Assembly: GCA_031276055.1 (NCBI GenBank) | Contig: JAISNW010000049.1 | Span: forward strand, 1 to 13,732 | From: Deferribacteraceae bacterium | GTDB lineage: Bacteria > Chrysiogenota > Deferribacteres > Deferribacterales > JAISNW01 | DNA length: 13,732 nucleotides | Reading direction: 5' to 3' | Shown: positions 4,869-12,113 of the stretch, in pieces | Layout: the number at the start of each line of letters is the position of its first letter | Position numbering within the stretch: position 1 is the stretch's first letter | Translations under genes and position numbers: made by a program | The notes under the pieces: generated by a model | Seen by the model: only the letters and a program-made list of their open reading frames with translations | Told to the model about the DNA's origin: nothing | The model's database searches: none

Positions 4869-5569
4869 TGTATAAGAATATAGTTATATTGACAGGCGCG
4901 GGGATATCCGTGGAGTCCGGCATTGCTGCCTTCAGAGGCGGGGGCGGGTTGTGGGGAGATTACAAGGTGGATGATGTCGCCACCCTGAACGGCTACAGGA
5001 AGAACCCTGCTCTTGTCCACGACTTTTATAATAAAAGGCGGCGTGAATTAAAAGATGTTTCCCCAAACCCCGCTCATATAGCTCTTGCAGAGTTAGAGAA
5101 GAGCTATTCAGGGCGCGTCACGGTTATTACTCAAAATGTTGATGATTTGCACGAACGCGCGGGCACGAAGAACCTTCTGCATATGCACGGGGAGCTTTTA
5201 AGCATCCGTTGTGAAGATTGCGGTGATAGATTTAAGAGCGATGAGGAGTTTTCTATAGAATCCATCTGCCCCGCCTGCGGCAAGAAAGGGGTTTTAAGAC
5301 CTGATATAGTCTGGTTTGGGGAAGTTCCGATGCACCTTGAAAAGATAGAACCTCTTCTGTTATCGGCGGATCTCTTCATCTCTATAGGAACGAGCGGCAA
5401 TGTCTATCCTGCGGCGGGCTTTGTCCGCATTGCGCGCAATAACGCACGAACCGTTGAGATTAACCTTGAAGCATCCCTAACGGCAGATCTCTTTCATGAA
5501 CATATTATAGGCAACGCAGGCGCTGTGGTTGTTGAATACGTTCAAAAGCTCCTTAAAGGCGGTGTATAA
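4868..5569 (+). CDS. cobB: NAD-dependent protein deacylase, class III sirtuin (CobB/SIRT5 type)
   Basis: Cytosolic enzyme that removes acyl groups from lysines while consuming NAD+, for example reactivating acetylated acyl-CoA synthetases. Of 233 residues, it shows GAGIS (10-14) and AFRGGGGLW (21-29) of the NAD site, TQNVDDLHERAG (88-99), the catalytic histidine H107 in MHGEL, and zinc cysteines C115, C118, C134 and C137. GTSGNVYPAAG (174-184) is the second nucleotide-binding segment. Y54 and R57 (YNKR) match the Y-x-x-R pair that lets class III sirtuins bind succinyl and malonyl lysine, so desuccinylation is likely in addition to deacetylation. ATG at 4868 is the first possible start, because TAA lies four codons upstream in frame, and it has no Shine-Dalgarno sequence. 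The stop codon directly abuts the pglB ATG, so the two are co-transcribed. A link between deacylation and glycosylation is not implied by the sequence. Confidence 0.95.
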   Translation: MYKNIVILTGAGISVESGIAAFRGGGGLWGDYKVDDVATLNGYRKNPALVHDFYNKRRRELKDVSPNPAHIALAELEKSYSGRVTVITQNVDDLHERAGTKNLLHMHGELLSIRCEDCGDRFKSDEEFSIESICPACGKKGVLRPDIVWFGEVPMHLEKIEPLLLSADLFISIGTSGNVYPAAGFVRIARNNARTVEINLEASLTADLFHEHIIGNAGAVVVEYVQKLLKGGV

Positions 5570-7594
5570 ATGCCCCACCCGCTTTACTCCTTCATCGCTT
5601 TTCTGGTCTGCGTTGTCGGGGTTTATGCCGCTATTACGGCGTCAAGATATTTCCAACTTGTTAAAGGGTGGGATGAATACAGGGCGGCTTATTACCTTGA
5701 TGATGTGCCGATGGTCACCACCGTTGACGCATTCCGCTGGATACATTATGCAGATGATCTTTTAGAGGATAGATATGACGTCTCGCAAAAAGACCCTCTG
5801 ATGTATTATCCTGACGGTTCAGAGCGGATGAAACCGTTCCCCCTCCTCTCGCTCTTACTCATCCTAATCTCCGGGCTAAAAGATGTAAACCTCTTTGAAG
5901 CGGGAATACGTCTTATCCCGTTCTTGGCGGGGTTATTTGTATTTCCGCTCGCTTTCTTCTTTTACCGATTGGGTTATCCTGCAGCGGGGCTTTTAGGAGG
6001 GATCACCGGCGGTTTTTCTGCTGTATATTTTAACCGCTCCACCGCAGGGCGCATCGATACAGACTCTCTAAACCTATTCTTCCTCTTTCTCACCCCCCTT
6101 TTAATCCTCTTAACTGCTGAAAAGAGAGATAGAAGGGTAATATTCGCGCTATCCGCCGCAACTGGAATATCACAGCTCTTATTGCAGCTCTGGTACCACC
6201 ATGCGATGTTTATAATCATATTCTTCTTTATATTCGCCTTCTCCCTCTTTTTATATAAACATGATCTAAAAACTATCTCTATCAGTTCGGGGATATACCT
6301 TCTCTTTGCTGGTCCGCAATATGTTTACGGCGGGATAACGCACCTATTGGATCTTATTGTATTCTACCTCTTCACCCCAAAAGAACAGTTAGGGGGGTAT
6401 CCCAACGTTTACTATACCGTTACAGAGGCGGGAAAATTAGGGGTGGGTGAATTGCTGGGAGATATGTTTGTGCACCCCGTCGTCGCGGTATTCGCCTTCG
6501 CCCTCTTAGCTCTTATGGCGCATCGGTTGAATAAAAAGCTCTTCCCCCTCCTGCCTATCTTTCTTATCGGCATAATGGCATTTATCTCTTCCAGCCGTTT
6601 TGTTATGTTTCTTGCGCCCTTTATGGGGGTTGCTTACGGCTTTTTAATAAACACCCTTCTCCGCCTTATTCCCGCTGAAAATCGGGCGCTCTCCATAATA
6701 AAAGAGGCTGCGTGCTACCCTATATTCGCCATTATAGCGCTCTTGCTCCTTTTGCCTGCAAATGTTAGAGGGGTAAGAGCATTCTATATCCCTCCGCCCT
6801 CAATTTCGCCTTCACTATACAGCTCTTTTAATATTTTAAGGGATTATCTCCCTAAAGATTCCGCCATATACACTTGGTGGGATTTTGGTTTAGCAATTGA
6901 GGCGCAGGCTCAACTTGCCACCTTCCATGACGGTTTATCACAGAACACTCCAAAAACATGGCTTATCGCCCGCAGCTACCTGCTCTCTCAGGCGGATATG
7001 TCTAAACATATAGCCTATATCGCCAACAACGGCGTTAAAGAGCTTAAAAAAATATCGTTGAAACAGGGCGAAGCGCTTATTGACGCCTATGACGCACCGC
7101 TTGAAAAGGAGAATGTGTATCTCTTTTTCACTGAGGATATGATCGGCAAATTTAGCGCGATCCATTATATAGGCTCTTGGGATAACAGCAGCTTGGAAGA
7201 TTTTTTTATCCAGCCTATACGGTGCGCTGATATATCCGATGTAGAGATAAACTGTGAGGCGGCGCGCATAAGAACAGATTTAGGATTGATGTATAGGGCA
7301 GGCTCCAGCAGCGCCGCAGCTTACCCCATAAAAGTAGTTGCAGAGTTAGAGGGCGGGGTGTTGCAGAGTGAACGCAATACCGATTTTCCGCAAGGGTGGT
7401 TCATCGTTGTCTCAAAAACCAGCGGGAAGACTAGGTTCGCCTTTATTATGAACAAACAGGCGTATGAAAGCTCTTTTGTGCAGCTATTCATCTTGGGTAA
7501 ACCTGACAGCGAAAGGTTTGAAGAGGTAGTTAATCTATTCCCGCTCATGAGGCTTTTTAAGGTAAAATCATATGGGGTTTTTAAGAAAGATTAA
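5570..7594 (+). CDS. pglB: PglB/STT3-type oligosaccharyltransferase
   Basis: Inner-membrane enzyme that moves a lipid-linked oligosaccharide onto asparagine in N-X-S/T sequons on the periplasmic side. The 674 residues compare with about 712 in Campylobacter PglB. The N-terminal half is largely hydrophobic, with many membrane segments up to about residue 400, followed by a soluble C-terminal domain. Family motifs are D53 in TTVDAF (first external loop), the DxD-type D163-T-D165 in GRIDTDSLN, TVTE with E286, SSRF with R343, and WWDFG (436-440), the acceptor-threonine/serine-binding motif (WWDYG in most). M524 in EDMIGKF may represent the MI motif. The catalytic set therefore looks complete. Twelve residues after E286 there is D298, where Campylobacter lari PglB has the arginine that reads an acidic residue at sequon position -2. 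ATG immediately follows the cobB stop, with AAAGGCGG upstream; the end overlaps lnt by 23 bp. No glycan-assembly (pgl) genes are in the window. Confidence 0.88.
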   Translation: MPHPLYSFIAFLVCVVGVYAAITASRYFQLVKGWDEYRAAYYLDDVPMVTTVDAFRWIHYADDLLEDRYDVSQKDPLMYYPDGSERMKPFPLLSLLLILISGLKDVNLFEAGIRLIPFLAGLFVFPLAFFFYRLGYPAAGLLGGITGGFSAVYFNRSTAGRIDTDSLNLFFLFLTPLLILLTAEKRDRRVIFALSAATGISQLLLQLWYHHAMFIIIFFFIFAFSLFLYKHDLKTISISSGIYLLFAGPQYVYGGITHLLDLIVFYLFTPKEQLGGYPNVYYTVTEAGKLGVGELLGDMFVHPVVAVFAFALLALMAHRLNKKLFPLLPIFLIGIMAFISSSRFVMFLAPFMGVAYGFLINTLLRLIPAENRALSIIKEAACYPIFAIIALLLLLPANVRGVRAFYIPPPSISPSLYSSFNILRDYLPKDSAIYTWWDFGLAIEAQAQLATFHDGLSQNTPKTWLIARSYLLSQADMSKHIAYIANNGVKELKKISLKQGEALIDAYDAPLEKENVYLFFTEDMIGKFSAIHYIGSWDNSSLEDFFIQPIRCADISDVEINCEAARIRTDLGLMYRAGSSSAAAYPIKVVAELEGGVLQSERNTDFPQGWFIVVSKTSGKTRFAFIMNKQAYESSFVQLFILGKPDSERFEEVVNLFPLMRLFKVKSYGVFKKD

Positions 7595-9116
7595 ATCGTG
7601 CGGGATTGATCTATTACTGTCGGTTTTAACAGGCGGGCTGCTCGCGCTTGCGTTGCCGGGTTTTAATATATTTCCGCTCGCATTTATCGGCTTTGCTCTC
7701 TTTTTCTACACAGCTGAGCGGAAGGTGATAAGCGCTAAGGTTATCTCTTTTATAGTTGGTTTTATCTTTTATACCACAGGGCTCTCGTGGATAGGAACGC
7801 CGATGACCCTTTTCGGTGGAGCGCCGCTGTATGCGGGGGTTGCCCTGGTTGTTCTTACAGGTATTGTAGGCGCTGCTCTATTCTGGTTTCCGTTTGGTTT
7901 AGTGTTTGATAAAACCCGCTCCCTTCTCCTTTCAGGGCTTGTTTTTATAGCTCTGGAGATGGCAAAGAGCAATATTCTCTTTGGGGGGCTGCCTTGGTTA
8001 AATATAGGGCAGACGCAGTATAATAATATATACGCTTTGCAGATCGTCTCTATAGGGGGTGAATACGTTCTCTCGCTGCTTGTCATCCTTATAGGCGGCG
8101 GTCTCTATAAAGCTATCATCCTGCGGCGGAAAGAAAACTTTGCAGCTCTCGCCGTCTTGCTTGTTGTTGCATTCGGCTATGGTTTTCTCCGTCTTGCTTT
8201 AAGCCGCCCTCTTGAACCGAGTTATACTGTCAGGTTGGTGCAGACGGGGCTGAAACAGGAGGATAAATGGGACCACAGCAAGAGGAACGAGGTGTTGGTT
8301 TTTCTAAAGAGAGAGGTATCTGATGCAATCTTCGCCGATGGGGAGTATGATCTGCTGATCTTGCCTGAAACTGCTTTTCCTACTAACCCATTTACTATCT
8401 CAACTGTAGCTGATCTCATAATGAGAGGCTCTATAGGGCATCCTATTATTTTAGGGTATGATCGCTACGAGCTCAATGAAGAAGGGGGGCGCGCCCTATT
8501 TAACAGTGCAGTTATGATAAACGATATGGAGTTCTCTCAAGTATATGATAAGATGAAACTTGCGCCTTTCGGGGAGTATTTTCCGCTGGAAAAGCTGTTA
8601 AAACCTATTAAAAAGTATTTTTTCGGTGATTCTACGGGCTTTACAGCAGGCAGCAAGCGGATTCTCTTTGAATACACCTTGCGCTATAAAGATATTAAGG
8701 CTGCTCCCCTTATCTGCTTTGAGGGGGCTTTTTCGGGAATAATTTCAGGGAGTGTGAACGCGGGCGCTAACCTTCTAGTTGTAATTTCAAACGATTCATG
8801 GTTCGGCGAATCTATCGGACGGGTTCAAAATTTCGCCATCAATATGGTTAGGGCGGCGGAGTATAAGCGGTATATCCTCCGTTCAACACAGGATGGGCTC
8901 ACAGGGGTTATCTCCCCTTACGGCGGGATAACGGCGCGTCTACCTGAAAAGAGCTCCGCCTATGGAGATTTTAACTTTGAACCGATAAGCGATATAACTT
9001 TGTTTGCAAGATTTGGCTATATATGGTATGTTGTCACCGTAGCGGCTTATGCCTTTTGGTATGCTAAGTTTGCAAGAAAAAAAGATGCTCAAACCTTAGA
9101 CGGAGGAAAGTTATGA
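7572..9116 (+). CDS. lnt: Apolipoprotein N-acyltransferase
   Basis: Inner-membrane enzyme that adds the third acyl chain to the N-terminal cysteine of lipoproteins, taking it from phospholipid. This is the final step after Lgt and LspA and implies a two-membrane organism. In its 514 residues, hydrophobic segments occupy about 12-210, beginning with LLALALPGFNIFPLAFIG. A periplasmic nitrilase-fold domain follows, then a last membrane segment near the C terminus (WYVVTVAAYAFWY). Catalytic residues are E266 (LPETAFP), K327 (YDKMKLAPFGEY) and C382 (LICFE); SNDSWFGES (407-414) and RAAEYKRYILRSTQDG are also typical. The start at 7572 lies inside pglB (23-bp overlap) with AAGGT upstream; the N terminus then aligns well with known Lnt. 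It overlaps tatA by 4 bp (ATGA), so coupling is likely. Confidence 0.95.
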   Translation: MGFLRKIKSCGIDLLLSVLTGGLLALALPGFNIFPLAFIGFALFFYTAERKVISAKVISFIVGFIFYTTGLSWIGTPMTLFGGAPLYAGVALVVLTGIVGAALFWFPFGLVFDKTRSLLLSGLVFIALEMAKSNILFGGLPWLNIGQTQYNNIYALQIVSIGGEYVLSLLVILIGGGLYKAIILRRKENFAALAVLLVVAFGYGFLRLALSRPLEPSYTVRLVQTGLKQEDKWDHSKRNEVLVFLKREVSDAIFADGEYDLLILPETAFPTNPFTISTVADLIMRGSIGHPIILGYDRYELNEEGGRALFNSAVMINDMEFSQVYDKMKLAPFGEYFPLEKLLKPIKKYFFGDSTGFTAGSKRILFEYTLRYKDIKAAPLICFEGAFSGIISGSVNAGANLLVVISNDSWFGESIGRVQNFAINMVRAAEYKRYILRSTQDGLTGVISPYGGITARLPEKSSAYGDFNFEPISDITLFARFGYIWYVVTVAAYAFWYAKFARKKDAQTLDGGKL

Positions 9117-9313
9117 TTAGCGGACAGAATATATTGATAATATTGTTGGTGGTTGTCTTGTTGTTCGGGGCGTCTAAACTCCCGCAGATCGGCGAAGGGA
9201 TGGGCAAAGCGATTAGAAATTTCAAGAAATCTGTGAGTGATCTTGATACAGATGTTGAAGATATAACCCCGCCTAAAAAAGTTGCCAAAAAAGAGAAGGA
9301 ATCGGACGCATAA
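9113..9313 (+). CDS. tatA: Twin-arginine translocase subunit TatA/E
   Basis: Small membrane protein that forms the pore-like component for export of folded proteins bearing twin-arginine signals. Its 66 residues show the complete TatA pattern: a short N-terminal membrane helix (about 5-18), a hinge FGASKLP (18-24), an amphipathic helix GEGMGKAIRNFKK (27-39) and a charged tail rich in Lys, Asp and Glu. GGAGG (9102-9106) lies 6 nt before the ATG, which overlaps the lnt stop. Members of the TatA and TatB families are similar, but the FG..KLP hinge and short tail fit TatA or TatE. No tatC or tatB is present here. Confidence 0.94.
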   Translation: MISGQNILIILLVVVLLFGASKLPQIGEGMGKAIRNFKKSVSDLDTDVEDITPPKKVAKKEKESDA

Positions 9314-9323
9314 CCCTAGTTTC

Positions 9324-10061
9324 ATGCTGAAGGCAGGTATTTTAGCGCTTCATCCGTTATTAAAGTTTATTCTGGCGCTGATATTGATGATAAGTTTATC
9401 CCTCACAGACACCCTCTCGGCAAAGTTGGTCTTTTTATCTCTTCTAATTATACTGGCGTGGATAACCTCTTTTAAGGCTTTCTTTTCAACAATTAAACCT
9501 TTCTATTTCATCTTCGCCTTCACCTTTCTGGTACAGCTCTTTGTAACAAGAGATGGGCGGTTTTCTCTTCCAAATCCAGAGAGTTTTATAAATACGTTCA
9601 ATATTACCTTAGGGATATTCCTCCTTATATCTTTCTCCCTTATCTTTGTTGCTGCAACTTCGGAGCTGGACATTCTAAGGGTTGTTAGATATATCTTTTC
9701 GCCGTTGAAGGTTTTCAGAATATCTCCTGATGATCTAGCGCTCTCCTGTTTAATAGCTTTACGTTTTATCCCCATATTAAGAGGTGAAGCCGAAAAGATA
9801 ATGGACAGTCAACGTATAATGGGGGTGCGCCCAAAAAGGGGCGCAAGAGGTGCGTTCTTATCTACACTAAGAGCCTCTTTCTCACTTATAATCCCGCAGT
9901 TTACAAGGAGTTTCTATTATGCGGCGCAGATTGCGGTTACATTGCGCTATAGAGGAGGCGATCCAAATTTTTTTAAGCTCCCTCCCTTTGCGCTGAAAGA
10001 GCGGCTCATCTTAGCTGCAATACTGCCGCTGCCGTTTATAGCTTTTGGGCTGGGTTGTTAA
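9324..10061 (+). CDS. ecfT: EcfT/CbiQ-like transmembrane component of an energy-coupling-factor transporter
   Basis: Polytopic membrane subunit that couples ATPase (A) subunits to a substrate-binding S component in ECF vitamin or metal transporters. From ATG 9324 it has 245 residues, with hydrophobic stretches at about 9-27, 32-48, 58-74 and 95-112 and one at the C terminus (226-243). The two arginine-glycine motifs that contact the ATPases appear as QRIMG (163-167, AxRG-like) and RYRG (208-211). ALRFIP (145-150) and the following Arg-Glu-rich stretch also fit the family. An in-frame TTG at 9282 would add 14 residues overlapping tatA and has no ribosome-binding site, so I prefer 9324, although its Shine-Dalgarno is also poor; translation may be coupled to tatA (10-bp gap). 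No A or S partner genes lie nearby, so substrate is unknown and shared A components are likely. Confidence 0.78.
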   Translation: MLKAGILALHPLLKFILALILMISLSLTDTLSAKLVFLSLLIILAWITSFKAFFSTIKPFYFIFAFTFLVQLFVTRDGRFSLPNPESFINTFNITLGIFLLISFSLIFVAATSELDILRVVRYIFSPLKVFRISPDDLALSCLIALRFIPILRGEAEKIMDSQRIMGVRPKRGARGAFLSTLRASFSLIIPQFTRSFYYAAQIAVTLRYRGGDPNFFKLPPFALKERLILAAILPLPFIAFGLGC

Positions 10062-10062
10062 T

Positions 10063-12030
10063 ATGATCTTGCCCAAACTCTCCCGCAGATTTTACACTTT
10101 CATAAAGGTTCTTGCTCTAATATGGGGGGTTGAGCTAGTTTTAAGAGGGGCTTTTGCTCTCTGGCAGCTTAAAAACTTTCCTCCCTCAAAGCTAGTGGAT
10201 ATATTGACAGCTTTTTATATAGGGATCCGCTTTGATGGGCGGATAGCGGCGGTTATTGCGCTTGCTCTCATAGTTTATATCGTCTGCCCCTCGGGGCAGA
10301 AGGTGTATAGAGTTTTTTACACTTTCATTGCAACACTGCTGCTCCTAACTTATATCGGGGATTTTGCCTACTATGCTTACATGAGCACAAGGATAAACTT
10401 CTCACTCTTTTCTGAATTAAACGATCTGCAAGAAGCTCTAGGGGTGGTGTGGAGCAGCTATCCTGTAATCCCCCTTGTTGTCTTGCTCATAATAGCAGCT
10501 CTCCTCTTTTACTGCATCTTTGGAAGTATCTTTCGCGGTAAAATTGAGGGGGCGTCCCGCAAAGATACCATATTCTCCCTTTCTGCCGCCCTATTATTTT
10601 CTGCTCTGCTCATATATGGGCAGTATACCCCCAACGCATTTCCGTTAAGGTGGAGCGAGGCATATTTTTCAGGCAAGCCGCTTTTAACCGCACTAGCCCT
10701 CAACCCTATTCAGAATATATACGATACAAAACCTAAGACAAAGATTAACGCCTATGACATAACTTTAGTTGAAGAGAGTTATCCGTTGACGGCGGATTTC
10801 TTAAAGATTCCAGAAAGCGAGAACCTCCGCCTTGACCGTTTTGTAGAGGGGGATAATCTTGAAAAGCCGAATGTGGTGCTAATTTTAATGGAGTCGCTGT
10901 CAACCCATAAGAGCTCGTTTATGTTTGAGGAACTTGCTACTACCCCCTTCTTAAAAGAGCTTGCTGCAGCTTCTCTATATTTTCCGAACTATTACGCCTC
11001 CGCACGCACCACAGCTAGAGCGGTATACTCCGTTATAACAGGGATTCCTGACGGGAATACATTTTTCGCCTCCAGCCCGAGAGATGCTATGGCGATTGAC
11101 CAATTTACAATCTGGAATCAATTCGATGGGTATAAAAAGTATTTCATGATGGGAGGCAACGCTAACTGGGCTAATATCAGAGGAGTTTTAGCCAATAATA
11201 TTTCTGGTATAAATATATTGGAGGCGGGGTATTGGAAATCCCCTAAAATTGACGTTTGGGGGATAAGCGATCTCGACCTTTTCAGAGAGGCTCATAACCT
11301 TTTAGAAAATGAGGAGTCTCCCTTTTTTGCAATTATTTTGACGGCGTCTTTCCACCGCCCTTTTACCGTTCCGAAAGGGTTGGCGGATTTTGACTACACA
11401 ATCCCGGACGGTGAATATTTGGAAAGATACGGCTTTGTCTCAGATGAGTATCTCTCTATGCGCTTTTGCGATTACGCCGTCCGTGAGTTCTTCCGCCTTG
11501 CAATGGCTTCAAAATATTATGATAACACTATCTTTATTGTTACAGGCGACCATGGCATAAGCGAACGCTCCCCAAGCGCCCCTAAAAATTATCAGCTTAT
11601 GAGTTTGCATGAATATCAGGTGCCGCTCATCATACACTATCCTAAAAAAATTCCTCAAGGGGAAGTTCAGCTCTCGGCAGGGGGGCATATCGATCTCTTC
11701 CCTACTATAGCCTCGTTGGCAGGGGTGGGCTATCGCAACACCACACTGGGAAGAGACCTTCTCGATAAAACTTTTGGGGATGATAGGTGGGCGTTTATAA
11801 TGCGCTCATTCTTACAACCTGTCATTATCAGCAAAGATAGGTGTTTTGCCGCACAGATTAAAGGGGAAGGGAGATTTTACCGAAGAGATGCAGATAATAT
11901 ATCACAAGATTGGCAGGAGGATAATATCTCCGCAGAGGAGCTTGAAAGTTATCAGAGCTTAACTACAGGGCTTAGGGAGATGTCGCGTTACCTGCTCTAC
12001 CATAACAAAAAGGGGGATATTCCGCATTAA
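10063..12030 (+). CDS. LTA synthase/MdoB-type membrane phosphotransferase (sulfatase fold)
   Basis: Member of the family that includes LtaS and OpgB/MdoB (COG1368), which transfer phosphoglycerol or related head groups from phospholipid to polymers outside the cytoplasmic membrane. The 655-residue protein has about five N-terminal membrane segments (roughly 14-34, 48-75, 84-106, 132-154, 170-187), a linker to about 265, then a sulfatase-fold domain. Metal and catalytic residues of the family are visible: E277 in NVVLILMES, the threonine nucleophile at T316 or T317 in SARTTARAVYS, H431 in SFHRPF, D496-H497 in VTGDHG and H516 in LHEYQVPL. The ATG at 10063 starts one base after the ecfT stop; an upstream TTG at 10045 would add six residues inside ecfT. 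In a Gram-negative cell the acceptor could be a periplasmic glucan, lipid A/LPS or another envelope glycan; the sequence does not say which. Confidence 0.85.
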   Translation: MILPKLSRRFYTFIKVLALIWGVELVLRGAFALWQLKNFPPSKLVDILTAFYIGIRFDGRIAAVIALALIVYIVCPSGQKVYRVFYTFIATLLLLTYIGDFAYYAYMSTRINFSLFSELNDLQEALGVVWSSYPVIPLVVLLIIAALLFYCIFGSIFRGKIEGASRKDTIFSLSAALLFSALLIYGQYTPNAFPLRWSEAYFSGKPLLTALALNPIQNIYDTKPKTKINAYDITLVEESYPLTADFLKIPESENLRLDRFVEGDNLEKPNVVLILMESLSTHKSSFMFEELATTPFLKELAAASLYFPNYYASARTTARAVYSVITGIPDGNTFFASSPRDAMAIDQFTIWNQFDGYKKYFMMGGNANWANIRGVLANNISGINILEAGYWKSPKIDVWGISDLDLFREAHNLLENEESPFFAIILTASFHRPFTVPKGLADFDYTIPDGEYLERYGFVSDEYLSMRFCDYAVREFFRLAMASKYYDNTIFIVTGDHGISERSPSAPKNYQLMSLHEYQVPLIIHYPKKIPQGEVQLSAGGHIDLFPTIASLAGVGYRNTTLGRDLLDKTFGDDRWAFIMRSFLQPVIISKDRCFAAQIKGEGRFYRRDADNISQDWQEDNISAEELESYQSLTTGLREMSRYLLYHNKKGDIPH

Positions 12031-12036
12031 AGAGCC

Positions 12037-12070
12037 CTCCTTTTGCATTTTTATTGCAAAATAAGAGGAG
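12037..12070 (+). other. Imperfect hairpin between the phosphotransferase and amidase genes
   Basis: TTTTGCA (12041-12047) pairs with TGCAAAA (12055-12061) around 7 nt. CTCC (12037-12040) can pair with GGAG (12067-12070) across a bulge. It lacks a T-run after the stem, so it is a poor intrinsic terminator; the amidase gene may share the upstream transcript. Confidence 0.3.
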
Positions 12071-12113
12071 CGGTAATATATTTGTTGATAGATTGAGGTT
12101 TATATATTTAGTT

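Noticed and set aside
9282..9323. Longer ecfT start at TTG 9282
   Set aside because: It overlaps tatA, has no ribosome-binding site, and adds a polar basic stretch that does not match the family; ATG 9324 gives a normal N terminus.
10045..10062. Longer start (TTG) for the LTA-synthase-like gene
   Set aside because: It lies inside ecfT; ATG 10063 directly after the ecfT stop is a simpler coupled start.
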